DNA of 64,000 nucleotides from Entomomonas moraniae. GTDB lineage: Bacteria; Pseudomonadota; Gammaproteobacteria; Pseudomonadales; Pseudomonadaceae. The position numbers and the translations under genes are program-made. The stretch covers positions 3,125,648 through 3,189,647 of the forward strand of contig NZ_CP029822.1 of assembly GCF_003991975.1 (NCBI RefSeq), given 5' to 3'. Positions 56,625 to 64,000 of the stretch are shown piece by piece (positions within the stretch are counted from its first letter, which is position 1; every line of letters starts with the position of its first letter). The notes beneath the pieces are model-generated. The model worked only from the letters and a program-made list of their open reading frames with translations, was not told the DNA's origin and searched no databases.

Positions 56625-59153
56625 ATGGATAGGCGAGTTGGGCATATTCTTAAATGGCAGACATTTTTACTGTTGAGTTGTGCCTCCTCTATCGCATTAG
56701 CCGATAGAGCTAGTTGTTCAGTTTCTGCTGATGGATTAACAAATAACTGCAGTGGTGTCTATTCTTTGTATGATTCGAGTAATTTTAACTATCAAAATGT
56801 CGTGGTTAATAATACGGGCATTTCGACAGGTTATAGTCCTGATGTGCAAGGCTTCGGAGTTTATGTTTCTCAACATTCAACAGTCCAGAATTTAACAGTG
56901 AATATGAAAGGTGGTATTTGGGGTGGATTTTTACCGACCGATGGTTTTGGGACTGATGCGATTAGAACGCAAGGTAGCGGTTCACTAACCGTTACAGGAA
57001 AATTGATTGTTAATGCAATAGGGAGTTCTGCCGATGGTATTAATGCTTCTATAACTAGTAATGCTACTGTTAATACAGGTAATAATACGGAAATTAATGC
57101 AAAAAGTGGTGTTGCAGTCCGGTCTAATTTAACGCAATACAGTACTGGTGAAAATACGATAAATATTGGCGATAATGCAACGATTAATACATTGGGTTAT
57201 GGCAGTAATACAAGCGATTCTCTAGGCTATGCGTTATATGCTGGCAGTAGAGACTCAGGTGATAATGTTCTTTCTCGAGAAGGGTCGGCAGTTGTCACTG
57301 TTGGAAAAGACAGTACTATCACTACCACCGGAAATAATGCTTATGCAGTGTATGCTAATAAAACAGGCTATATACAATTAGGCGATAATGCCACTATTAC
57401 TACGTCTGGGGCAGCTGCACATGGTATCGTTGCGCAAGATGGTACGATTACTGCTAATGGAACTACTCAAAGTTATTCAGGAGGTGTTGTTGATCTTTTG
57501 GGCAACACAACAATCACTGTAGACCCGACGAAAAATAGTAATGCAATCTACTCCAGTGGCAATGGGTCTGTTGTATCATCTTCTAATACAGACAGAGCCA
57601 CAACGGTCGCAGCACAGACATCAGGTAAGTTCAATGTTGTAGGTAATATGCTGGTTGATAATGGTGGCAAAATAGATCTACGCATGACCGATGGTTCTTC
57701 CTTTATAGGAAATACAGCGATTACTAATAATAATGGTACATTAAATTTAGATATTACAGGCGCTAATAGCCGTTGGCAAATGAACGATAGTTCACAATTG
57801 ACTAATTTAGATTTAAAAAATAATGCAGCGGTTGTATTGGGGGATCAAACAACAGCAGTAGATAATACTAATCAAGTTGTGCTAACAACAGAAAATCTAA
57901 CAGGAAGTGGTAATTTCTTCATGCGCACTAATATTGTTGGTTCTGGATTAGGTGCTAATAATATAGGTGATCTTTTACAAGTGACGGGTTCTTCACAAGG
58001 CAATCATGTGGTCACTGTCTCTGATTCTTATAATGGTTCTGCAGCAGTCGACGGAACAGAACGGTTGAAAATTATTGAAACGGCTGACGGAAATGCTAAC
58101 TTTGCATTAACGGGTACAGGTACTGTTGATGTGGGCGCTTATCAATATACCCTCAATAAAGGAGATTCGAAGTTTTCTGAAAATGCTAATAATTGGTATT
58201 TAAGCGCTAAAGCAGGTGGTGGTCAGTTAACCAATGCGGCAGACCACTCAGTCAATATTTTAAATATTAACTATCTTTTAAATTATGCAGAAACTCAGAC
58301 TTTGCTTCATCGCATGGGTGAGTTGCGTCAACCCCGTGATAAAGATTGGGACTTTTGGATACGCGGCTTTGCTGGAAAAATGAACTCATTCAGTGGCAAG
58401 TTATCTGGATTTGATATGGATTACCATGGATTTCAAGCTGGTTTAGATAGACGTTTTATTGTGGATGGTAATGACCTTTATACAGGTATTATGGTCGGAA
58501 CCAGTAAAGCAAAAGCCGATTATGATGTTGGTAATGGTGATACTACAAGTTACCATGTAGGACTTTATACAACCTATAAAACACAAAATGATTTTTATGT
58601 TGATGCTATTGCCAAATACACAGTCATGAAAAATGATTTTAATACAACGACTGGCGGTGGTTATCAAGTCAATGGCGATGGTAAAACCAGAGGCTATACT
58701 TTAGGATTGGAAACAGGAAAACGTTTTTATTTTGATCATATGGCTAAAGCAGGCTGGTATGTTGAACCACAAGCTCAGTTAACCTATTCTTATCAAGACA
58801 GTGCAAAAATTCACTCAAGCAATGGACTAAAAACTAAATTAGACAGTTATGAATCCATTCTTGGACGAGCCAGTGGTGTTGTTGGATATAACATAAATCA
58901 AGGAAAAACCCCTGTTGATGTGTATTTTAAAACAGGCTATGTGAAGGAGTTTGATGGTAGAACAAGTTACTCATTTAATGGTAACTCTGCAACGCGTAAT
59001 AAATATGCATTTGACGGCAGCTGGTGGGACAATGGCATTGGGATCAATGCTAAAGTGAATAAACAACATAATATCTATGCGGAAGCTGATTTTTCGAAGG
59101 GTAGTCGCTTTAATAATAAAAGTATTAAAGTAGGTTATCGTTTAGAGTTTTAA
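56625..59153 (+). CDS. Autotransporter (type Va secretion) with beta-helical passenger
   Basis: An 842-residue outer-membrane autotransporter. Residues 1-26 are a signal peptide ending SIALA. The passenger (about 27-555) is rich in Asn, Thr, Gly and Ser, with loose repeats such as GDNATITT and GNNTEINA, which suggests a right-handed beta-helix. A pertactin-like end (LTGTGTVDVGAYQYTL) leads to the barrel. The C-terminal beta-barrel (about 557-842) starts near WDFWIRGFAGKM and ends KVGYRLEF with the terminal Phe needed for BAM insertion. No protease triad was seen in the passenger, so an adhesin or surface-interaction role is most likely. GGGAGA precedes the ATG, and a terminator follows. Confidence 0.9.
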   Translation: MDRRVGHILKWQTFLLLSCASSIALADRASCSVSADGLTNNCSGVYSLYDSSNFNYQNVVVNNTGISTGYSPDVQGFGVYVSQHSTVQNLTVNMKGGIWGGFLPTDGFGTDAIRTQGSGSLTVTGKLIVNAIGSSADGINASITSNATVNTGNNTEINAKSGVAVRSNLTQYSTGENTINIGDNATINTLGYGSNTSDSLGYALYAGSRDSGDNVLSREGSAVVTVGKDSTITTTGNNAYAVYANKTGYIQLGDNATITTSGAAAHGIVAQDGTITANGTTQSYSGGVVDLLGNTTITVDPTKNSNAIYSSGNGSVVSSSNTDRATTVAAQTSGKFNVVGNMLVDNGGKIDLRMTDGSSFIGNTAITNNNGTLNLDITGANSRWQMNDSSQLTNLDLKNNAAVVLGDQTTAVDNTNQVVLTTENLTGSGNFFMRTNIVGSGLGANNIGDLLQVTGSSQGNHVVTVSDSYNGSAAVDGTERLKIIETADGNANFALTGTGTVDVGAYQYTLNKGDSKFSENANNWYLSAKAGGGQLTNAADHSVNILNINYLLNYAETQTLLHRMGELRQPRDKDWDFWIRGFAGKMNSFSGKLSGFDMDYHGFQAGLDRRFIVDGNDLYTGIMVGTSKAKADYDVGNGDTTSYHVGLYTTYKTQNDFYVDAIAKYTVMKNDFNTTTGGGYQVNGDGKTRGYTLGLETGKRFYFDHMAKAGWYVEPQAQLTYSYQDSAKIHSSNGLKTKLDSYESILGRASGVVGYNINQGKTPVDVYFKTGYVKEFDGRTSYSFNGNSATRNKYAFDGSWWDNGIGINAKVNKQHNIYAEADFSKGSRFNNKSIKVGYRLEF

Positions 59154-59172
59154 TCGCATAGAGTAATACATT

Positions 59173-59217
59173 AAAACCTAGCAATTACTTTTTGTTTATT
59201 AGTAGTTACTAGGTTTT
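59173..59217. terminator. Bidirectional terminator between autotransporter and ppk2
   Basis: A 17-base imperfect stem, 59173-59189 with 59201-59217 (one mismatch, one G-T pair), starts AAAACCTAG and ends CTAGGTTTT. The convergent flanking genes both end near it. Confidence 0.75.
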
Positions 59218-59236
59218 GTAGTTCATAAAATAAAGA

Positions 59237-60118
59237 TTAATATTTTTCTGGTACTAATCTGTAAGGATAGTTAGGTTCTTTATAATCCCCTTTTTTCTGG
59301 CGTTCAGGAAGTGTTACTTTTTTAAGCGGTACTTTTTTATAGGGAATCAAACTAAGGATATGGCTAATAATATTAAGATGTGCTCGTCTTTTATTATTTG
59401 AGTCGACAATATACCAAGGTGCCCAAGAGGTATCTGTAGACATAATCATATCATCTCGTGCTTTTGAGTAGCCATACCAACAACTATAAGACTTAATGTC
59501 CATAGGTGATAATTTCCAAGTTTTTCTGGGATCAGTCATACGGCTTTTCATGCGTTTTTCTTGTTCTTCCATATTGACCTCAAGCCAATACTTTATCAAT
59601 ATCACCCCAGAATTAATGATGGCTTTTTCCATAAAAGGGATTACTTCTAAGAACTCTCTACTTTCTTTCTCTGTACAAAATCCCATAACACGCTCAACAC
59701 CTGCTCGGTTATACCAGCTTCTATCAAAGATGACCACTTCGCCAGCAGCTGGTAGGTGTGGGATATAACGCTGCATATACATTTGACTTTTCTGACGCTC
59801 AGTAGGAGCTGGTAAAGCGACGACTTGAAATGTTCTTGGGCTCACTCGTTCAGTTAGTGCCTTAATAGCACCACCTTTTCCTGCTCCATCCCTTCCCTCA
59901 AAAATGATACAAATTTTTTGGCCAGTTTGCTTTACCCATTCTTGTAGAGCTACTATTTCACCTTGTAACTTTTCTAACTCTTTGTAGTATTCTTTTTTTG
60001 ATAGCTTTATTTTTTTCTGTGTCAGTTGGTTAGATAAATCTATGCTTGTTGGTTTATCCTTAATTGTTGTCTTTGGTGTAGAACTTTTTTTAGATTTTTC
60101 CTTTTGTGGCTTATTCAT
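59237..60118 (-). CDS. ppk2: Polyphosphate kinase 2
   Basis: A cytoplasmic PPK2-family kinase that phosphorylates nucleoside diphosphates (or monophosphates) from polyphosphate. The 293-residue protein has a Lys-rich N-terminus (1-40), Walker A GRDGAGKG at 75-82, Walker B VVIFDRSWYNR at 128-138 and a lid region EKRMKSRMTDPRKTWKLSP (in parts). Length and single domain suggest class I (NDP to NTP). The gene stands alone, with no ppk1 or ppx neighbour. Confidence 0.94.
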   Translation of the reverse strand: MNKPQKEKSKKSSTPKTTIKDKPTSIDLSNQLTQKKIKLSKKEYYKELEKLQGEIVALQEWVKQTGQKICIIFEGRDGAGKGGAIKALTERVSPRTFQVVALPAPTERQKSQMYMQRYIPHLPAAGEVVIFDRSWYNRAGVERVMGFCTEKESREFLEVIPFMEKAIINSGVILIKYWLEVNMEEQEKRMKSRMTDPRKTWKLSPMDIKSYSCWYGYSKARDDMIMSTDTSWAPWYIVDSNNKRRAHLNIISHILSLIPYKKVPLKKVTLPERQKKGDYKEPNYPYRLVPEKY

Positions 60119-60360
60119 GATAAATTCCTCTTTATAGCCATTAAAAAATGATATTTTTTTATTATTTCTGATGCTAGATTAATGCTTAATAATCGTTGTT
60201 ACTAGTTTTTTAATTATGTAATTGTAAGAAAGATTAATATATGACGGCGTTTTGTTTTAATTTTTTTTCTATTGCGATGTGCGAGAAACGCTATAAGACA
60301 TATTATGAATAAAATAGAATTTAAGTTTTTAATAATGAATATACAAATAAGGCCTACAGT

Positions 60361-61764
60361 ATGGGGTTAAGATACTTTTTAGCTTATGTTACAACATTAT
60401 GCTGTTTAAGTATTTCTTGTTATGGGGAGTTGCTGCCTGAAGTAAAAGAAAAGTTACTTGTCAAATTACCTGATAATTTGAGTCAGAATGCCTTTGTCGG
60501 ATTGCTTGCGATAGAGTCTCCAGTAGATAGGAATCCTATGGAGATTGGCAAACAATTTATTATAAAAAGAGTGAATGCTCAGCATTTGGCCATGGAAAAA
60601 CGAGATATCAATATTCTTAAAAGTACGGAGAAGCTTTTCAGTGGTTTTAGTGAGGAGAGAATATTAGGTTTTGATGACTATCAGTCTTATTTTTTTCCCT
60701 GTAAGAGTTTTATCGAGAAAAATTGCATAAGCAATATTATGGCAGAAAAAATAAAAACGAAGGCTTTTATAAGGCATAATCTCTTATTGGTACGCTATAA
60801 GGTTTACTTAAAACTACCTATTTATGAGTCAGTTGATGATGATACTGTTGGTTTGATAGGATCAAACTATATCAGATTGTTGCATTTACATTTAAAAGAC
60901 ATTACATATACCATCGCAGACAATCGTGTAGATGAAGGGTTAGAAAATTTACAACTAGAGCTAGATTTTGCAAAAAAAGCATTAACCCAAAATAAAAATA
61001 TCACATTAGGTGACTATGTGATTTTTTCACAAGGTTTAAGAAAAATATATTATTTAATTAGTGAGCTATTGGATATACCGCTATTAGCTTCACAATTAGA
61101 TAATCCAAAACTAGTTAAGTTGCTGGAGTCTTTCACAGAACTGGAGCAACAATCATTAGTTAGGGCTTTTGACGGGTATCGAGATCAAGAATTGCGAATG
61201 CTCTATTTATATCCTGAAAGGTGGAAAGATAATGTACTTAATAAAGTAACAATATTTGAAGGGCTAAGCATAATAGCAAAGCAAGATAGTGCATTCGATA
61301 CCGATGAAACAATGAATTTATTTTATAACGAGATGAATACGTTTAGCGAAGAGAGTAAACAGCTATTGATTAATGCCTCTACAAATGATCAACAAGTGTT
61401 GTCGCCTGTTTTTAAAGACACTACTTTAAGTCTAAAAGCGTTGTCGGATGTCTATGGTATGGAGAATATCGGTGGTAGATATTATGTACAAGCTAAAATG
61501 AACCAGATGCATGACTGGAGATTGAGTCAATATGATTTGGTTGGTTATTTAAGTTTAGTGCAGCTTAAGTTAAAAATTAAACAAGCCCATATTAATAAAG
61601 AAGAAGTTTCCAATTTTTTAAAACAACTAAATAGCAAGGCTTCTCATCCTTATAGTAAACAACCTGCTGTGTGGGATGAGAAGACACAAACATTGTCTTA
61701 TAAATGGTTAGATCAGTATTTTAGTAAGGATAATCCTACTATGCGAGTTTACTTACGTTTTTAA
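60361..61764 (+). CDS. Unrecognised secreted protein (467 residues)
   Basis: Not assigned to any family I know. Residues 1-22 form a signal peptide (hydrophobic AYVTTLCCLSISC, then YGELLPEV); a Cys at 20 does not sit in a good lipobox. The mature protein looks mostly alpha-helical, with several Leu- and Lys-rich amphipathic stretches. It has two cysteines close together in FPCKSF and KNCISN. The C-terminus ends TMRVYLRF, an aromatic terminus but without a clear preceding barrel. No transmembrane helix follows the signal. The gene is flanked by ppk2 (divergent) and the ETF-QO gene (same strand, 121 bases on), with no functional hint. Confidence 0.7.
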   Translation: MGLRYFLAYVTTLCCLSISCYGELLPEVKEKLLVKLPDNLSQNAFVGLLAIESPVDRNPMEIGKQFIIKRVNAQHLAMEKRDINILKSTEKLFSGFSEERILGFDDYQSYFFPCKSFIEKNCISNIMAEKIKTKAFIRHNLLLVRYKVYLKLPIYESVDDDTVGLIGSNYIRLLHLHLKDITYTIADNRVDEGLENLQLELDFAKKALTQNKNITLGDYVIFSQGLRKIYYLISELLDIPLLASQLDNPKLVKLLESFTELEQQSLVRAFDGYRDQELRMLYLYPERWKDNVLNKVTIFEGLSIIAKQDSAFDTDETMNLFYNEMNTFSEESKQLLINASTNDQQVLSPVFKDTTLSLKALSDVYGMENIGGRYYVQAKMNQMHDWRLSQYDLVGYLSLVQLKLKIKQAHINKEEVSNFLKQLNSKASHPYSKQPAVWDEKTQTLSYKWLDQYFSKDNPTMRVYLRF

Positions 61765-61885
61765 TGGATTATTTAAGGATGATTTTTTATTGGTCAACCG
61801 TTAGTAAAAATGGGTAGAATAACAGTAATCTCTAATAATTGACTATAACAGCAGATGAAATAATAAAGTCTGTGAGGAGCTTGGT

Positions 61886-63538
61886 GTGGAACGTGAGTCT
61901 ATGGAGTTTGATGTTGTTATCGTCGGTGCGGGACCTGCGGGGCTGTCTGCAGCGTGTCGGCTAAAACAAGAAGCATTAAAAACAAGTCAGGAAATTAATG
62001 TTTGCGTAGTGGATAAGGGTGTTGAAGTAGGTGCTCATATTTTGGCCGGTACTGTTTTTGAAACAAAAGCATTGCAGGAGTTATTTCCGGATTGGCAAGA
62101 AAAAGGCGCGCCTGTTACAACCAAAGTTCTTCGTGATGATATTTATTTATTGACCGGTGAGAAAAGTGCACAGAAGATTCCTAATCTTTTTGTTCCTAAA
62201 AGTATGCATAATGAAGGTAATTACATTATTTCCTTAGGCATGCTTTGCCGTTGGTTAGCAGAACAAGCAGAAGCTCTTGGTGTTGAAGTTTATCCTGGGT
62301 TTGCTGCTCAAGAGTTATTAATTGATGAGCAGAATAGGGTGTATGGTGTATTAACGGGTGACATGGGCGTTGATAAAGAAGGTAAGCCAAAAGACGGGTT
62401 GTATACGCCAGGCATGGAGTTACGTGCTAAATACACTCTGTTTGCCGAGGGATGTCGTGGCCATTTAGGTAAGCAACTTATTGAGCGCTACCGTTTAGAT
62501 GCAGAGTCTGATGCACAGCATTATGGTATTGGTATTAAAGAGCTGTGGGAGATTGACCCTGCTAAGCATGAGGAAGGGCTTGTTGTGCATACCACAGGTT
62601 GGCCATTAACAAAGTCTAGCCCCGGTGGTTCCTTTTTATATCATGCAGAAAATAATCAAGTATTGGTTGGGCTTATTGTTGATTTATCTTATGACAACCC
62701 GTACTTATCTCCTTTTGAAGAATTCCAACGGCATAAATTACACCCCGTTATCCGCCAGTATTTAGATGGTGGTAAGCGTATTTGTTATGGTGCGCGTGCA
62801 ATTACTAAAGGTGGTTTTAATTCGTTGCCTAAAATGGTTTTCCCCGGTGGTGCGCTCATTGGCTGTGAACTTGGAACACTCAATTTTTCAAAAATCAAGG
62901 GCTGCCATACCGCGATGAAAACGGGAATGTTAGCGGCAGAGTCTATTGTTGATGCTTTATCAGTGGGGCGCTCCGGTGATGAGCTAGCGACTTTCTCTTC
63001 ATCGTTTAAAGAAAGTTGGGTTTATGATGAGCTGTATGCTTCGCGTAATTTTGGCCCAGCGATGCATAAATTTGGTACGTTTATGGGGGGGATGTTTAAT
63101 TACATTGACCAGAGTATTTTTGCGGGTAAACTACCGTTCACGCTGCATGATAATCACCCTGATTACACGACATTAAAGAGGGCGAGTGAGTCTCAAAAAA
63201 TAAGTTATCCTAAGCCTGATGGCGTGATAACATTTGACCGCTTATCTTCTGTCTTCTTGTCCAATACCACTCATGAAGAGAATCAGCCTTGTCACTTACA
63301 ATTGCTTGATGCGGATATTCCTATTAAGAAAAATCTTCCTGAGTATGGTGAACCATCACAATATTATTGCCCCGCAGGTGTTTATGAGGTAGTAGATGGC
63401 GATGATGGAGCTAAACATTTCCAAATTAATGCCTCTAACTGCGTACATTGTAAAACGTGTGATATAAAAGACCCTGCTCAAAATATTAATTGGGTACCAC
63501 CTGAGGGTGGTGGTGGGCCTGTTTATCCTAATATGTAG
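61886..63538 (+). CDS. Electron transfer flavoprotein-ubiquinone oxidoreductase
   Basis: A membrane-associated FAD and iron-sulfur enzyme that passes electrons from ETF (fatty acid and amino acid oxidation) to ubiquinone, 550 residues. The FAD Rossmann motif VVIVGAGPAGLSAACRL starts at about residue 9. GARAITKGGFNSLPKM and GALIGCELGTLNFSKIKGCHTAM (in parts) are ETF-QO signatures. The 4Fe-4S cysteines are in YYCPAGVYE and NCVHCKTCDIKDP. The start is GTG 61886 with GAGGAG upstream; ATG 61901 is the alternative. The etfBA genes that usually adjoin in Pseudomonas are not here. Confidence 0.96.
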   Translation: MERESMEFDVVIVGAGPAGLSAACRLKQEALKTSQEINVCVVDKGVEVGAHILAGTVFETKALQELFPDWQEKGAPVTTKVLRDDIYLLTGEKSAQKIPNLFVPKSMHNEGNYIISLGMLCRWLAEQAEALGVEVYPGFAAQELLIDEQNRVYGVLTGDMGVDKEGKPKDGLYTPGMELRAKYTLFAEGCRGHLGKQLIERYRLDAESDAQHYGIGIKELWEIDPAKHEEGLVVHTTGWPLTKSSPGGSFLYHAENNQVLVGLIVDLSYDNPYLSPFEEFQRHKLHPVIRQYLDGGKRICYGARAITKGGFNSLPKMVFPGGALIGCELGTLNFSKIKGCHTAMKTGMLAAESIVDALSVGRSGDELATFSSSFKESWVYDELYASRNFGPAMHKFGTFMGGMFNYIDQSIFAGKLPFTLHDNHPDYTTLKRASESQKISYPKPDGVITFDRLSSVFLSNTTHEENQPCHLQLLDADIPIKKNLPEYGEPSQYYCPAGVYEVVDGDDGAKHFQINASNCVHCKTCDIKDPAQNINWVPPEGGGGPVYPNM

Positions 63539-63545
63539 AGGTTTT

Positions 63546-63575
63546 AAAAGGTGGCATATAATAGCCACCTTTTTT
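63546..63575. terminator. Bidirectional terminator after the ETF-QO gene
   Basis: AAAAGGTGGC at 63546-63555 pairs with GCCACCTTTT at 63564-63573 around an 8-base loop, with extra Ts. It lies between convergent genes. Confidence 0.9.
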
Positions 63576-63577
63576 AT

Positions 63578-64000
63578 TTAATAATTTTGTACAGTACTAT
63601 AAACGCCCTGAATAACTTTAGCCATGCGGTTATAGTCTAAATCTTCCCAACTATCGCCATTAGCCTCATGGTAGTGAACGTTACGATAAAATGAGGTATC
63701 TGTGATCATAACCGCTGGAATGTCATGTTTCCAATAGTTACGGTGGTCTGAAAAATCAACTCCAGTGATAAATGAGGGCGCGTTGAGTGAGTAAACAGGT
63801 AAATCTGTTGCGCCAAGCATATAGCTTTTAATGGTTGCTGTGGCTTTTCTATTGTCCATATTACTGATAATAGCAATAAAATTACCTTTATCACTGTAGA
63901 GTTTTTGCATAAGTTTAAAAGGAAACTGCTGTGAGTTAGGTTTATCGCTAAAATAACCTATCATCTCAAGAGATATCATGAGCTTAATTGGCTGACCTGC
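63578..64000 (-). CDS. M28-family peptidase, C-terminal part (gene runs off the window)
   Basis: The 3' end of a gene whose 5' part lies beyond base 64000. The frame remains open to the edge (A-G-Q-P-I-K-L before MISLEMIGYFSD). The fragment shows the zinc-peptidase M28 features: the conserved Glu in SLEMIGY, DFSDHRNYWKHDIPAVMITDT with the metal-binding Asp and following loop (in parts), and FYRNVHYHEANGD with the last His ligand. The ATG at 63979 is internal, not the start. Such proteins are usually secreted or membrane-anchored aminopeptidases. Confidence 0.88.
   Translation of the reverse strand, partial: AGQPIKLMISLEMIGYFSDKPNSQQFPFKLMQKLYSDKGNFIAIISNMDNRKATATIKSYMLGATDLPVYSLNAPSFITGVDFSDHRNYWKHDIPAVMITDTSFYRNVHYHEANGDSWEDLDYNRMAKVIQGVYSTVQNY

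Overview
The window is 64 kb of AT-rich, gene-dense bacterial chromosome with almost no mobile DNA. Gene content and order are those of a gammaproteobacterium close to Pseudomonas. Blocks recalled as characteristic of Pseudomonadaceae include ffh-rpsP-rimM-trmD-rplS, yhdP-rng-maf-mreD-mreC-mreB facing gatCAB, relA-rlmD-cysM, sbp-cysT-cysW-cysA, glmR-glmS, and pcs next to a GIY-YIG gene. The base composition is far lower in GC than Pseudomonas proper. This fits an AT-shifted, host-associated relative such as the insect-gut genus Entomomonas. The taxon is an inference from remembered synteny, not a search result.

Layout. 0-8.4 kb: a coiled-coil membrane protein and argC; a PglL/WaaL-like O-oligosaccharyltransferase; tesB; pcs (phosphatidylcholine synthase), a GIY-YIG protein and a CoA-pyrophosphatase NUDIX; a small membrane protein whose best start is followed by an in-frame amber codon; metK. 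8.5-15 kb: the sulfate ABC transporter operon, then glmS and its DeoR-type regulator facing it. 15-21.5 kb: a chagasin-like lipoprotein, a GNAT acetyltransferase, a Lon protease, TrkH and a catabolic-type glutamate dehydrogenase. 21.8-25.4 kb: SRP and ribosome maturation operon. 25.4-33.8 kb: yhdP-rng-maf-mreDCB, with tightly overlapping genes and an apparent AUU start for mreC. 34-38.5 kb: gatCAB and a degenerate response regulator. 38.5-43 kb: a metallophosphoesterase, tRNA-Glu and a Fur-box-preceded feoA-feoA-feoB-feoC cluster. 43-50 kb: an abundant-type lipoprotein, pta (lacking its central DRTGG domain), ackA, slyD, an EamA transporter, yciK and a 56-residue DUF2897-type protein. 50-64 kb: a 17-unit MORN-like repeat protein, relA-rlmD-cysM, an autotransporter, PPK2, an unrecognised secreted protein, ETF-ubiquinone oxidoreductase and the 3' part of an M28 peptidase gene.

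How the genes work together. Most genes are housekeeping: sulfur assimilation (sulfate uptake, CysM, MetK), the translation apparatus, cell shape, acetate overflow (AckA-Pta) and the stringent response (RelA). The accessory layer faces the cell surface or host: protein O-glycosylation, phosphatidylcholine synthesis, an autotransporter, ferrous iron uptake and a protease-inhibitor lipoprotein. No CRISPR array, prophage, IS element or obvious defence island was seen. The most interesting observations are atypical versions of ordinary genes: the ATT start of mreC, the DRTGG-less Pta, the Asp-to-Glu receiver and the amber-interrupted small membrane protein.
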